From: Roseovarius sp. Pro17
GTDB taxonomy: Bacteria; Pseudomonadota; Alphaproteobacteria; Rhodobacterales; Rhodobacteraceae
Length of the DNA: 64,000 nucleotides
Assembly: GCF_035599575.1 (NCBI RefSeq)
Contig: NZ_CP141179.1
Span: 4,067,001 to 4,131,000 of the forward strand
Direction: 5' to 3'
The translations under genes were made by a program, and so were the position numbers. This document shows, piece after piece, positions 44,374 to 53,953 of the stretch. The stretch's first letter is position 1; every line of letters begins with the position of its first letter. The notes beneath the pieces are model-generated. The model saw only the letters and a list, made by a program, of their open reading frames with translations, made no database searches and was not told where the DNA came from.

Positions 44374-45807
44374 TCAGGTCGTTTCCCCATTTTTCGCTGA
44401 TGCCAGCAGGTTTTCACCTGCATCGGACAGATCGGCGGCGTCAGCTTGACGCTCAAGCTCGTCTTGTTCAGAGAGCAGGTCACCTTCGCCGGCCGTGGCA
44501 ATGGCGGCGTCGCCCTCGCCGGCGGTAGGACGCTGAAGATCAGCCCCTGCCTCACGCTCTTCGGTCCGAATCCGCCGAATGGGTACGCCGTCCGGGAAAA
44601 TGATCTCGCGCGCCTCGTCGGGCATCGAGATTCCGGCATCCTGAAGCGCCCGTTTGACCTGCCGCATGAGTGCCGAGCGGACCTTGAAAATCGAGTAGGA
44701 TTTGCCGTCGAACCAGAACTGCACGCGAATGGTTACGGTCGAAGACCCAAGTTCATCAACCAGAGCGCTCGGCTCGGGGTCGTCCAGCACGGCAGGATGA
44801 GCGCGAAGTGCCTGGATGATGACAGTCTGCGCGTTCAGCACGGAATCGTCGTATCCTATACCGACTTGGAACTCCGTCCGGCGATTTGGATTGGTCGAGA
44901 AATTCTTGATGATGCTTTTGAAAACCAGCGCGTTGGGGATCTGCACATGGTTGCCGTCCAAGGTAAGCAGTACCGTCGTGCGCATATTCAAGTTCTGAAC
45001 GATGCCCTGGTTCTCGCCCACTTCTATCCAATCGCCCGCCCTGAATGGATTTCGGATGCTGAGAAGAATGCTGGCGAGAGAGTTCTCTGCAATCTCTCGA
45101 AACGCAAGGCCCAAGACAATGCCGATGAGTCCGGTACCACCCAAAACGGTCAATGCCAGTCGCGTCAGGCCTGCAATCTGAAGGACAAGGTAAATGCCAA
45201 TCAATATCACGGGTATCGCCAGTGCGCGCGCTGCCAGTTGGAGCAGCAGCGGCGATGCGATACGTTTGCGTAGCCAACGACGCGCCAAGGCAGCTACGCC
45301 GCGCGACAGCATCCATGCCAGAAAAAGAACCAGTAGCGAAACAACCAAAAGCGGCGCAAACCACTGAACACGGTCGGCCAGCTTTCCGATCTCGCGCCAA
45401 GTCGGTGTCAAATCCCAGCTGATCTGCGGCTTCACATCTATCCGGTTGACGACTGCGACAACATACTCGGTTCTCAGCGCCAATTGACGTGCCCACTCCT
45501 TTCGCTCTTCGGTTTCGACCTGACCATCGAGAAATACGATGCCTTCACGCACCGAGACGGTCAGGGGATTGAACCATTCACTGGCGAGCAGAATACGTCT
45601 GAGGCGATCCGCGATCTCTGAGTCGCGTACCTCAGGCGCAACTGAGATCGCTTTTTCCGGGTCGCTCGCGACTGAATCAAGAGTGTTGAGCGATGTCTGC
45701 GTTTGAGCAGGCCCACCAGCAAACACAAGCGCAAGCGCGACCGTCATTGCCAAGCAACGGATGGTTTTCAAAACATTGCCGTTGCAGCGTGTGTGACCTG
45801 ACTTCAT
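44374..45807 (-). CDS. MscS-family mechanosensitive channel with BON-like domain
   Basis: The start at 45807 has AGGAGA upstream; 11 further codons are open. The 477-residue protein has a signal peptide (about 1-37), a BON-like periplasmic domain (about 60-130, ISVAPEVRDSEIADRLRRIL, VREGIVFLDGQVETEE) and three helices (about 155-250). The third is the MscS pore helix (LALTVLGGTGLIGIVLGLAF), followed by the beta domain NPFRAGDWIEVGENQG and NHVQIPNALVFKSII. It gates ion flow on membrane tension. The acidic, low-complexity C-terminal 60 residues are unusual. Confidence 0.92.
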   Translation of the reverse strand: MKSGHTRCNGNVLKTIRCLAMTVALALVFAGGPAQTQTSLNTLDSVASDPEKAISVAPEVRDSEIADRLRRILLASEWFNPLTVSVREGIVFLDGQVETEERKEWARQLALRTEYVVAVVNRIDVKPQISWDLTPTWREIGKLADRVQWFAPLLVVSLLVLFLAWMLSRGVAALARRWLRKRIASPLLLQLAARALAIPVILIGIYLVLQIAGLTRLALTVLGGTGLIGIVLGLAFREIAENSLASILLSIRNPFRAGDWIEVGENQGIVQNLNMRTTVLLTLDGNHVQIPNALVFKSIIKNFSTNPNRRTEFQVGIGYDDSVLNAQTVIIQALRAHPAVLDDPEPSALVDELGSSTVTIRVQFWFDGKSYSIFKVRSALMRQVKRALQDAGISMPDEAREIIFPDGVPIRRIRTEEREAGADLQRPTAGEGDAAIATAGEGDLLSEQDELERQADAADLSDAGENLLASAKNGETT

Positions 45808-46283
45808 GAAATCTCCTAGCCTTTGGTGGATGACGATCAATCATCATCTCGCCATCGCAACTCATCAATCACTCAGCAATTTGGCACTGTGCAAGGACGG
45901 ATCCTTACTTGGTGAAAACTCCGTCGGAGTGCCTTAGCTAAAACCCATTCCCTCGAAATTTCGAGGCCATCAGCAAGCTCGAATTTCAATCGTGCCCGAA
46001 CCCATCAAGCAAGTCCATTCGGCATCCGATCTCGACCTGCACTTTGCCGCCGAAAATCCGGTGCCGTTCGATCACGTTGATCAGGCGTTCGGGCCGACAC
46101 GTTCCAGCGGTTTGTGGGTGTGCTGCGCATCCTCTACCAAGACGGTCGCGCAGATGCCGACAGTTCCGAACTCCCGCCGCGATCGCTTGGTCGTAGACGT
46201 CACACCGCGCACTCCCCCGATGTTGCCGCTGAGGAGGCAAGGTCGCCGCCCGTGCGGTCCATTTCTCGCACCGCGGCTTGAGC
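45808..46283. other. Intergenic interval, nothing firm
   Basis: This includes the upstream region of the channel gene. A minus-strand frame near 46000-46100 (PERLINVIERHRIFGGKVQV, then GCRMDLLDGFGHD) is protein-like but unassigned and without a start; it could be a gene remnant. Confidence 0.35.
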
Positions 46284-46835
46284 TCAGAAGGTCGGCGGCG
46301 TGTTCGCCCACAGAATCCGCGCGCGCGTCTTTCCGGGGTTGCGATAGCCGTGTTTGCGGTGTGACTTGAAATGAAACGCGTCGCCAGCACCCAAGAGGAA
46401 CGTCTCGTCGTCCAGCAGCAACTCAATCTGCCCATCAAGGACAAAGCCCATTTCTTCGCCCACATGGTCGATCTGTCCGTCGCTGGATCCGCCCGGCTCA
46501 ACGATGTGGATGTTGCATTGCAGCATGTGATCAGGCGTGCAGGGGATCACCCGTTCGAGGCTAAGACCGGTGCCTTGGCGCACCGCGTCGATCTCCAGCA
46601 CCGGGCGCTCGCCGGCGCGCGATACCGATCGTTCAGGCGCGTCCGGTTCGTCAAAGAATAAATCGAGGTTCATCCCCAACGTCTGAGCGACCCGGTGCAG
46701 TAGCGCCAATGACGCCTCGGTCTTGTCGTTTTCGATCTTGGACATGTGGCCTTCAGAGATGCCGCTGCTTCCGGCCAACTCCTTGAGCGTCATGTTCCTG
46801 AGCCGTCTTGCCGACTTGATCCGCGGTCCGATCAT
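46284..46835 (-). CDS. XRE family regulator with C-terminal cupin domain
   Basis: The 183-residue protein has an N-terminal Cro/CI helix-turn-helix (LRNMTLKELAGSSGISEGHM, residues about 5-60) and a C-terminal cupin_2 barrel (about 105-175: HVGEEMGFVLDGQIELLLDD, FHFKSHRKHGYRNPG), the effector-binding part. AAGGAAC precedes the start. It is divergent from the dpp-like operon, with a perfect palindrome between them. Such proteins typically repress or activate an adjacent amino acid, polyamine or peptide uptake gene set in response to its substrate. Confidence 0.95.
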   Translation of the reverse strand: MIGPRIKSARRLRNMTLKELAGSSGISEGHMSKIENDKTEASLALLHRVAQTLGMNLDLFFDEPDAPERSVSRAGERPVLEIDAVRQGTGLSLERVIPCTPDHMLQCNIHIVEPGGSSDGQIDHVGEEMGFVLDGQIELLLDDETFLLGAGDAFHFKSHRKHGYRNPGKTRARILWANTPPTF

Positions 46836-46926
46836 CGGATGTTCCTTCGTGCTGGGCCTACCGCATAGCGTTAAAAACAGGCTGTGTCAGCGTTTCAAGC
46901 CCAATATCAGACCGCTGCGCGATTCT

Positions 46927-46945
46927 CATGCAAGATACTTGCATG
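46927..46945. promoter_or_regulatory. Palindromic operator between XRE-cupin gene and dpp-like operon
   Basis: CATGCAAG-ATA-CTTGCATG is a perfect inverted repeat of eight bases per arm with a three-base centre. It lies 92 bases before the regulator start and 126 before the binding protein start. It is the obvious candidate binding site for the regulator. Confidence 0.75.
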
Positions 46946-47070
46946 CTCGGGTAAGTTGCGCATAGGCTGAAATCAGGAGGACGCGCTCTTGAGGAGGTGC
47001 GCGACGCAAAACGGGGCAGGCGCTGCATATATTCAGTGCGTAAATGGTCCGGATAACAGGGAGAATGAAA

Positions 47071-48684
47071 ATGACGAAACATAACGGTTTCAATTATTTG
47101 GCTGCGCCGATGCGCCGTCTGGCACTGGCCGGCACGGTCGCCGCCGCCGCCGGTCTGGGCATGGCCGCGCCCGCGCTGGCCGAATCCGTGTTGAAGATGG
47201 TGCCGCATGCCGATCTGCGTAACATCGACCCGATCTGGACAACTGCCTATATCACCCGAAACCACGGCTACCTGGTGTTCGACACGCTGTTTGCGATGGA
47301 CGAAAACCTCGAAGTGCAGCCGCAGATGGCCGAAGGCTATGAGGTCAGCGAAGACGGCCTGACCTACACCATCACCCTGCGCGACGGCCTGCTGTTCCAC
47401 GATGGCGCGCCGGTCAAGGCCGAGGACGCGGTCGCGTCGATCAAACGCTGGGGCCAGCGCGACGGTATGGGCCAAAAGCTGATGCGCGTGACCGAAAGCA
47501 TCGTGGCCGTCGATGACAAGACCCTGAAACTGACCCTGTCCGAGCCCTATGGCCTGGTGCTGGCGTCACTCGGCAAAATTTCGTCGAACGTGCCGTTCAT
47601 CATGCCCAAGCGGCTGGCCGACACCGATCCGAATGCTCAGATCGAGGAAATCATCGGCTCTGGCCCATTCAAATTCGTGGCTGATGAATGGCAGCCCGGC
47701 AATCAGGTGATCTACGAAAAATTCGCCGAATACGTCCCGCGCGACGAACCTGCCAGCTATGCTGCGGGCGGCAAGGTCGCAAATGTCGACCGCATCGAAT
47801 GGCGCTATATCCCCGACGCGGCGACGGCCAGTCAGGCGCTGATGGCCGGTGAGGTGGACTACTACGAACAGCCCGCCGTCGATCTGCTGCCGATGATCCA
47901 GTCGGACCCCGGCATCAAGGTCGAAACGGTGGACCCGCTGGGAACGCAAGGCGTCATACGCTTCAACTTCAAGTATCCGCCCTTCGACAACAAGCTGGTG
48001 CGTCAGGCCGCGATGTGGTCCGTCCAGCAGGCCGACTACATGTACGCGATCATGGGTGACCCCCAGTATTTCGAGGAATTCTGCGGCGCCTATTTCATGT
48101 GCGGCGGCCCCTACGAGACCGACGTGGGCAGCGAACTGCTGCGCGAGAAGGACATCGAAAAGGCCAAAGCCCTTCTGGCCGAAGCTGGCTACGACGGCAC
48201 GCCCGTCGTGATCCTGGACCCGACCGATGTGCCGGTTGCGCATGGTCAGGCGCTGGTAACGGCGCAGGCGCTGCGCGATATCGGCATGAATGTCGAGCTA
48301 TCCGCGCTGGACTGGGCGACTATGACCTCGCGCCGCGCGGTGCGGGAGTCGCCGGAAAACGGTGGCTGGAACATCTTTCCGACATGGTGGCTGGCAGCCG
48401 ATCAGCTGAACCCGATCACCAACATCTCGGTCGCGGCATCAGGTGAAAACGCATGGTTTGGCTGGCCCGAAAACCAGAAGATTGAGGATCTGCGCAACGC
48501 CTTTGCCAAGGAGACCGATCTGGAAAAGCAAAAGGCCATCGTCGAAGAGCTTCAGATCGAACTCTATGACTTTGTCCCCTACATCCCGACCGGTCAATAC
48601 TACCAGCCGACAGCCTATCGCGACAATGTCAGCGGCGTGTTGAAGGCGCCTGTTCCGTTCTTCTGGAACATCTCGGTCGAATAA
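47071..48684 (+). CDS. ABC transporter substrate-binding protein, family 5 (DppA/OppA-like)
   Basis: The start at 47071 has GGGAG seven bases upstream; another ATG two codons earlier is too close to it. The 537-residue protein has a signal peptide (about 1-38, ending ALAES) and the family 5 extracellular solute-binding fold. Marks are VPHADLRNIDPIWTTAYITR, TYTITLRDGLLFHDGAPVKA and the AVRESPENGGWNIFPTWWL region near the ligand. Similar proteins carry peptides, nickel, opines or other cationic amides. It begins the operon, and a terminator-like hairpin follows it. Confidence 0.93.
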   Translation: MTKHNGFNYLAAPMRRLALAGTVAAAAGLGMAAPALAESVLKMVPHADLRNIDPIWTTAYITRNHGYLVFDTLFAMDENLEVQPQMAEGYEVSEDGLTYTITLRDGLLFHDGAPVKAEDAVASIKRWGQRDGMGQKLMRVTESIVAVDDKTLKLTLSEPYGLVLASLGKISSNVPFIMPKRLADTDPNAQIEEIIGSGPFKFVADEWQPGNQVIYEKFAEYVPRDEPASYAAGGKVANVDRIEWRYIPDAATASQALMAGEVDYYEQPAVDLLPMIQSDPGIKVETVDPLGTQGVIRFNFKYPPFDNKLVRQAAMWSVQQADYMYAIMGDPQYFEEFCGAYFMCGGPYETDVGSELLREKDIEKAKALLAEAGYDGTPVVILDPTDVPVAHGQALVTAQALRDIGMNVELSALDWATMTSRRAVRESPENGGWNIFPTWWLAADQLNPITNISVAASGENAWFGWPENQKIEDLRNAFAKETDLEKQKAIVEELQIELYDFVPYIPTGQYYQPTAYRDNVSGVLKAPVPFFWNISVE

Positions 48685-48698
48685 ACTCTCCCTGAGAC

Positions 48699-48737
48699 TG
48701 GCGGCGCGGGGCATACTGCACGTGCCGCCATTTTTTT
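48699..48737 (+). terminator. Terminator/attenuator between binding protein and permease genes
   Basis: GGCGGCGCG (48700-48708) pairs with CGTGCCGCC (48721-48729) with one mismatch. After one A there are seven T (48731-48737). It is a good intrinsic terminator, which would give excess binding protein with partial readthrough to the permeases. Confidence 0.75.
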
Positions 48738-48755
48738 ATCGGATAGGATCCCGCC

Positions 48756-49697
48756 ATGATCGCCTATATCATCCGCCGTTTGCTGGCCACGATCCCGATC
48801 ATGGCGCTGGTCGCCGTCTTCGTCTTTATGCTGCTGCATCTCAGCCCCAGCGATCCGGCGCTGATTATCGCAGGCGATTTTGCCACGCCTGAACAGGTGG
48901 ATGAAATCCGCCGGCAACTGGGCCTGAATGCACCGCTCTACCAGCAATTCCTGCATTGGGCGGGCAATCTGCTACAGGGCGATATGGGAAAATCGATCTA
49001 TTCCGGTCTGCCAGTCACCACCCTCATCGGCCAGCGGGTCGAGCCGACCTTGATGCTGACGCTTTGCACCATGTTGATCGCGATCGTGCTGGCCATTCCG
49101 CTGGGCGTGATCGCCGCGTGGAAGGTGGGCACATGGATCGACCGGACGGTGATGACGCTGGCCGTCTTCGGCTTTTCGGTGCCGGTGTTTGTGATTGGCT
49201 ACCTCCTTATTCTTGGTGGCTCTCGCAAACTGGGCTGGTTCCCGGTGCAAGGCTACACCAGCATTTTTGAGGATTTTGGCGGGTTCGTGTCGCATATCAC
49301 ACTGCCAGCATTGGCGCTCGGCGCGGTCTATATGGCCCTGATCGCGCGCATGACCCGCGCGACCATGCTTGAAGTGTTGAACGAGGATTACGTGCGCACC
49401 GCCTATGCCAAGGGGTTGGCGACGCGCAAGGTGCTGGTCAAACACGCGCTGAAAAACGCCATGGTGCCAATTAGTACGACCATCGGCCTTGGCGTCGCGC
49501 TGCTGATCGGAGGCGTTGTCGTGACCGAGACGGTCTTTGCCATTCCCGGCCTCGGGCGCCTGACCGTCGATGCCGTTTTACGCACCGATTACCCCGTCAT
49601 TCAGGGCGTTATCCTCGTCTTTTCGTTCACCTACGTCCTTTTGAATCTGTTGGTCGATCTCAGCTATGTGCTGTTCGATCCGCGCATTCGTTACTGA
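48756..49697 (+). CDS. ABC transporter permease, DppB type
   Basis: The 313-residue protein has six membrane helices and the DppB pattern: an N-terminal MIAYIIRRLLATIPIMALVA helix, a periplasmic loop with LGLNAPLYQQFLHW, and the EAA loop (VRTAYAKGLATRKVLVKHAL) that contacts the ATPase. AGGATC lies upstream. It pairs with the DppC-type permease 31 bases downstream. Confidence 0.95.
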   Translation: MIAYIIRRLLATIPIMALVAVFVFMLLHLSPSDPALIIAGDFATPEQVDEIRRQLGLNAPLYQQFLHWAGNLLQGDMGKSIYSGLPVTTLIGQRVEPTLMLTLCTMLIAIVLAIPLGVIAAWKVGTWIDRTVMTLAVFGFSVPVFVIGYLLILGGSRKLGWFPVQGYTSIFEDFGGFVSHITLPALALGAVYMALIARMTRATMLEVLNEDYVRTAYAKGLATRKVLVKHALKNAMVPISTTIGLGVALLIGGVVVTETVFAIPGLGRLTVDAVLRTDYPVIQGVILVFSFTYVLLNLLVDLSYVLFDPRIRY

Positions 49698-49728
49698 TGC
49701 GGCTTGATTGCCTGAGGGGGCCATTTGC

Positions 49729-50613
49729 ATGACTGACACCATCAATGATCCGCCGCTATCCGCCCGGCTGCGCCACCGCGCGGGCGTAATCGGCGAAAGC
49801 CTGAGGCGCAATCCCACGATGCTGTTTGGCCTGAGCGTGCTGGTGGTCATGGCGCTGCTGTCGTTCATTGCGCCGTGGCTGGGCCTGCCCAGCCCGATGG
49901 AGCAATCGCCACGTAACCGCCTGCAATCGCCCTCGGGCGAAGCGTTCTTTGGCACGGATATGTATGGCCGCGATCTGTTCAGCCGTGTGCTGCATGGCGG
50001 TCAGGTGTCGCTGGTGGTGGGGTTGTCGGTCGCCGCCCTCTCGACCGGATTTGGGCTGGCTATCGGCCTCGTTACCGGGTTCATGCGGCGGGTCGATGCG
50101 ATCCTCATGCGCTTCATGGATGCGCTGATGTCGATCCCCTCGATCCTCTTGGCCATCGCGCTGGTCGCTCTTTGGGGCAGCAGCGTGCCGAACGTGATCC
50201 TTGCCCTCACGATCCCCGAAATTCCGCGTGTCGTGCGGTTGGTCCGCTCGGTCGTTCTGATGCTGCGCGACCAGCTCTATGTGCAGGCCGCTATCGCCGC
50301 TGGCACCTCGACCCCGCGTATTTTGATCCGCCACATCCTACCGAACACCATTCCGCCGCTGATCGTGCAGGCGACATATATCTGCGCGCAGGCAGTGATT
50401 TTTGAGGCGTATCTCAGCTTTGTCGGGGCCGGGACGCCGCCCGAGATCCCCAGCTGGGGCAACATCATGGCCGAAGGGCGCATGTTTTTCTTTCAGTCGC
50501 CGGGCATCATCCTCTATCCCGGTGCTTTCCTCGCCATCACCGTTTTCGCGATCAACACCTTCGGCGATGGTCTGCGCGACTCGCTCGATCCGCGTATGCA
50601 AAGGAGCGTCTGA
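49729..50613 (+). CDS. ABC transporter permease, DppC type
   Basis: The ATG at 49729 is preceded by GAGGGGG; a TTG seven codons upstream is less likely. The 294-residue protein has a cytoplasmic N-terminal helix (LRRNPTMLFGLSVLVVMALL), the GTDMYGRDLFSRVLHGGQVS motif of DppC permeases and an EAA loop (YVQAAIAAGTSTPRILIRHI). Together with the previous gene it forms the channel. Confidence 0.95.
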   Translation: MTDTINDPPLSARLRHRAGVIGESLRRNPTMLFGLSVLVVMALLSFIAPWLGLPSPMEQSPRNRLQSPSGEAFFGTDMYGRDLFSRVLHGGQVSLVVGLSVAALSTGFGLAIGLVTGFMRRVDAILMRFMDALMSIPSILLAIALVALWGSSVPNVILALTIPEIPRVVRLVRSVVLMLRDQLYVQAAIAAGTSTPRILIRHILPNTIPPLIVQATYICAQAVIFEAYLSFVGAGTPPEIPSWGNIMAEGRMFFFQSPGIILYPGAFLAITVFAINTFGDGLRDSLDPRMQRSV

Positions 50614-50616
50614 ACC

Positions 50617-51666
50617 ATGGCCGATACGGAAACGATAGACGCCCCCCGCATCATCGACCGCAGCGTCGATCCGGTGCTGGAGCTGGACGATCTGCGCACC
50701 TATTTCGACACCCGTGATGGCGTGGTCAAGGCCGTTGATGGCCTCAGCTTTGCCGTGCGCCCGGGCGAAATCCTAGGCATCGTGGGCGAATCCGGCTGCG
50801 GCAAGTCGATTACCTCGCTATCCGTAATGCAGTTGGTCCCAAGTCCGCCAGCGCGCTACGCGTCCGGTGAAATCCGCTACAAGGGGCGCGATCTGCTCAA
50901 GGCTAGCGAGGCCGATATGCGGCGTATTCGGGGCAACGAAATCTCAATGATCTTTCAGGATCCGATGTCGTCGTTGAACCCGGTGCTGACCATTGGAGAT
51001 CAGCTAACCGAGGCGATCATGCTGCATCAGGGCCTCGCGCGCAAACCGGCGCTGGACCACGCGCAGGAGATGATGGAACTGGTGCAGATCCCCGAACCGC
51101 GCCGCCGTCTGGGTGAGTATCCCCACCAGCTATCGGGCGGAATGCGCCAGCGGGTGATGATCGCGATGGCCCTGTCGTGCAACCCCTCGGTACTGATCGC
51201 GGATGAGCCGACGACAGCGCTGGACGTGACCATTCAGGCGCAGATTCTGGCGCTGATGGAAGATATCCGTGACAAGACCAAGACGGCGATTATCCTCATC
51301 ACACACGATCTAGGCGTCGTGGCCGAAATGTGTGACCGCGTGCTGGTCATGTATGCCGGGCGCAAGGTCGAAGAGGCCGATGTGATCGAGATTTTCGAGC
51401 GCCCGCAGCATCCCTATACGCGTGGCCTCATGCGTTCGGTGCCGCGCATCACCGGCGACGAGGCACCCGAGCACGGAGCGCGCCTGTCGGAAATTCCCGG
51501 CATCGTTCCGGCGCTGACTGCCCTGCCACCGGGCTGCACCTTTGCTGCGCGGTGCAAGTTTGCGACCGATCAATGCCGCGCCGAATACCCCCCGTTGGAG
51601 GCAAAGAAGCCGGGCCATCTGGCCGCCTGCTGGGAAAGCGCCAATCTGCCGGAGTGGACAGCATGA
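50617..51666 (+). CDS. ABC transporter ATP-binding protein, DppD type
   Basis: The 349-residue ATPase has Walker A GESGCGKS, signature [15 protein letters not shown], Walker [15 protein letters not shown] and the C-terminal oligopeptide/dipeptide extension with cysteines ([19 protein letters not shown]) that often binds an iron-sulfur cluster. AAAGGAG lies upstream. The stop overlaps the DppF start (ATGA at 51663). Confidence 0.95.
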   Translation: MADTETIDAPRIIDRSVDPVLELDDLRTYFDTRDGVVKAVDGLSFAVRPGEILGIVGESGCGKSITSLSVMQLVPSPPARYASGEIRYKGRDLLKASEADMRRIRGNEISMIFQDPMSSLNPVLTIGDQLTEAIMLHQGLARKPALDHAQEMMELVQIPEPRRRLGEYPHQLSGGMRQRVMIAMALSCNPSVLIADEPTTALDVTIQAQILALMEDIRDKTKTAIILITHDLGVVAEMCDRVLVMYAGRKVEEADVIEIFERPQHPYTRGLMRSVPRITGDEAPEHGARLSEIPGIVPALTALPPGCTFAARCKFATDQCRAEYPPLEAKKPGHLAACWESANLPEWTA

Positions 51667-52643
51667 GCGACGGCACCCCACTGCTGGAGGTCAGGAATCT
51701 GGCCAAGCATTTCCCGATCAAGGGGGGATTGCTGAACCGCGAGCAGGCGCGCGTCTATGCCGTCGACGGCATTTCGTTCAGCGTCCGCGCGGGCGAAACG
51801 CTGGGCATCGTGGGCGAATCCGGCTGTGGCAAGTCCACCGTAGGCAAGACGATCCTCAGGCTGGAGGACCCCACCGAGGGGCAAATCCTGCTCAAGGGCA
51901 AGGACATCACCCATCTCAGCCGCAAAAAGATGTTGCAGCACCGCCGCGAGATGCAGGTGATTTTTCAAGATCCCTACGCGTCCCTCAACCAACGCATGCG
52001 CGCGCAGGATATCGTGGCCGAGCCTTTGGGTAATTTCGACACTGGATCACGCCGCGCGCGTCTGGAGAAGGTCGCCGACCTCTTTGCGCGCGTCGGGCTG
52101 CGCCCCGATGCGATGCACCGCTTTCCTTACGAGTTTTCGGGCGGGCAGCGTCAGCGGCTTGGTATCGCGCGGGCGCTCGCGCTGAACCCTGAAATCATCA
52201 TCGCGGATGAACCCGTGTCGGCGCTGGATGTGTCGGTTCAGGCGCAGGTCATCAACCTGATGATGGATCTGCAGGAGGAAATGGGTCTGTCCTATCTTTT
52301 CATCGCACATGATCTGGCGATCGTTCAGCATATCAGCCACCGCATCGGCGTGATGTATCTAGGCAAGATGGTGGAAATCACCGACAAACGCAGCCTCTTT
52401 CGTGACCCGCAGCACCCCTATACGCAGGCGCTGCTAGAGTCGGTCCCCGTGCCGGACCCGCGTAAACGGCGTGCGCGCACCGTGCTGAAAGGCGATGTTC
52501 CAAGCCCGCTGAATCCGCCAAAGGGGTGCAGCTTCAATACCCGCTGCCCGTTCGCGTTTGAGCGTTGCTTCCATGACGAGCCAAAGCTGCAAGAGGTCGC
52601 GCCGGGCCATATGGCCGCCTGCCACCTGCGCGATGCCGCCTGA
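51663..52643 (+). CDS. ABC transporter ATP-binding protein, DppF type
   Basis: The 326-residue ATPase starts in the ATGA overlap; an upstream frame extending to 51552 is inside the previous gene. It has Walker [10 protein letters not shown], signature [16 protein letters not shown], Walker [16 protein letters not shown] and the C-terminal cysteine extension ([15 protein letters not shown]). It forms the heterodimeric motor with the DppD-type protein. Confidence 0.95.
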   Translation: MSDGTPLLEVRNLAKHFPIKGGLLNREQARVYAVDGISFSVRAGETLGIVGESGCGKSTVGKTILRLEDPTEGQILLKGKDITHLSRKKMLQHRREMQVIFQDPYASLNQRMRAQDIVAEPLGNFDTGSRRARLEKVADLFARVGLRPDAMHRFPYEFSGGQRQRLGIARALALNPEIIIADEPVSALDVSVQAQVINLMMDLQEEMGLSYLFIAHDLAIVQHISHRIGVMYLGKMVEITDKRSLFRDPQHPYTQALLESVPVPDPRKRRARTVLKGDVPSPLNPPKGCSFNTRCPFAFERCFHDEPKLQEVAPGHMAACHLRDAA

Positions 52644-52661
52644 TTTAACCGGAGCTATCAC

Positions 52662-53792
52662 ATGAGCGACACCATCACCGGCGTTGAGCTGACCAAACGC
52701 CTGATTGCCTTCGACACGATCAACCCGCCGGGCAACGAGGCGGATTGTTTCAAGTATCTGGCAAGCCTGTTGGAGCCCGCCGGATACGAGCTGACTTGGC
52801 ACGATTGGCGCCCAAACCGGCCCAACCTGATTGTGCGTTTGCCCGCAACCGAGCCTGCGAAACGTGCGCCGCTGGTCTATTCGGGTCATGTCGATACTGT
52901 GCCTTTGGGGCAGGCAAAATGGAGCGTCGATCCCTTCGCGGGCGAGATCAAGGATGGTCGCCTGTATGGGCGCGGGACGTCCGACATGAAGGCGGGCGTT
53001 GCTGCGTTCGTCGTCGCCGCGTTGCGTCTGGCAAAGATCGAAACGCGTCATGCCGAGATCCAGTTGATTATCACCTCTGGCGAAGAAACCGGCTGTGAAG
53101 GTGCGCTGGCACTGGCCGAGTCAGACCTCTTGTCCGATTGCGCCGCGCTGGTCATCGCCGAGCCGACGGACAACCGCGCGCTGTGTGGGCACAAGGGCGC
53201 GCTCTGGATGAATTTGGTGCATGAGGGCGTGGCCGCACATGGCTCCATGCCCGAAAAGGGGCGCAACGCGATTTTCGCCGCAGTCGAGAGCATCGAAAGG
53301 CTGCGCAGTCATGATTTCGGGATCAAACCGCATCAGGTGATGGGCGGGCCGACGCTGAACGTGGGCAACATGCAGGCGGGGCTGAACATCAATTCGGTTC
53401 CGGATCTGGCGCGCGTCGGCGTCGATATCCGCTCGGTCGTGGGGCAGACAAACGCGGAAATTCGCGAGGATTTGCAGCGCCTTTTGGGTGCTGACGTGCG
53501 GCTGGAGGCGCTGACCGATATGGACAACGTCTATACCGATTTCGACGATCCTTGGATGAAACAGGTCTTTGCCACGACCGAAGAAATCCTTGGCACTGCG
53601 CCCGAAGTTGCAACGGCGACTTATTTCACCGACGCCTCGGTTCTGAAACCTGCGATGGGCAATCCGCCGACCCTGATCATGGGACCGGGCACAATGGCGA
53701 TGGCGCATCAGACGGATGAATATTGCGAGGTCGATCTACTCGATCCCTGCATCGACGTCTTTGCTCGCCTCGGCCGCGATCACGTCGCCTGA
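52662..53792 (+). CDS. M20 family metallopeptidase (ArgE/DapE-like)
   Basis: The 376-residue protein has the di-zinc motifs of M20 enzymes: YSGHVDTVP (His/Asp), GRGTSDMKAGVAAFV (bridging Asp), TSGEETGCEGA (catalytic Glu and Glu ligand) and an AEPTD segment, plus a dimerisation lid (about 180-290). It deacylates or hydrolyses an N-acyl amino acid or dipeptide in the cytoplasm. GGAG lies upstream. Being in the dpp-like operon, it likely processes the imported compound. Confidence 0.93.
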   Translation: MSDTITGVELTKRLIAFDTINPPGNEADCFKYLASLLEPAGYELTWHDWRPNRPNLIVRLPATEPAKRAPLVYSGHVDTVPLGQAKWSVDPFAGEIKDGRLYGRGTSDMKAGVAAFVVAALRLAKIETRHAEIQLIITSGEETGCEGALALAESDLLSDCAALVIAEPTDNRALCGHKGALWMNLVHEGVAAHGSMPEKGRNAIFAAVESIERLRSHDFGIKPHQVMGGPTLNVGNMQAGLNINSVPDLARVGVDIRSVVGQTNAEIREDLQRLLGADVRLEALTDMDNVYTDFDDPWMKQVFATTEEILGTAPEVATATYFTDASVLKPAMGNPPTLIMGPGTMAMAHQTDEYCEVDLLDPCIDVFARLGRDHVA

Positions 53793-53953
53793 TGGCGCAT
53801 TGCCTGATTTGCGGCGCTAAGATCAGCCGCTCTGCGACTTATTGCAAATCATGCGGCACGGTCCAGCCGCAGCGCCGTCTGGGTGGCACCATCGGTCTGG
53901 CGGTCCTCGTCGGCGCGCTGATAATAGCGGCGCTGGCGGCAATCCTGCTTTAG
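53792..53953 (+). CDS. 53-residue zinc-ribbon membrane protein
   Basis: The ATG overlaps the TGA of the peptidase gene (TGATG), so translation is coupled. The product has two CxxC knuckles (HCLICGAKI and YCKSCGTVQ) forming a zinc ribbon in residues 4-24. One membrane helix follows (about 32-52, IGLAVLVGALIIAALAAILL). No family is recognised beyond zinc-ribbon tail-anchored proteins. It is tail-to-tail with the second amidase gene, overlapping it by four bases. It may be an accessory of the transporter. Confidence 0.8.
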   Translation: MAHCLICGAKISRSATYCKSCGTVQPQRRLGGTIGLAVLVGALIIAALAAILL

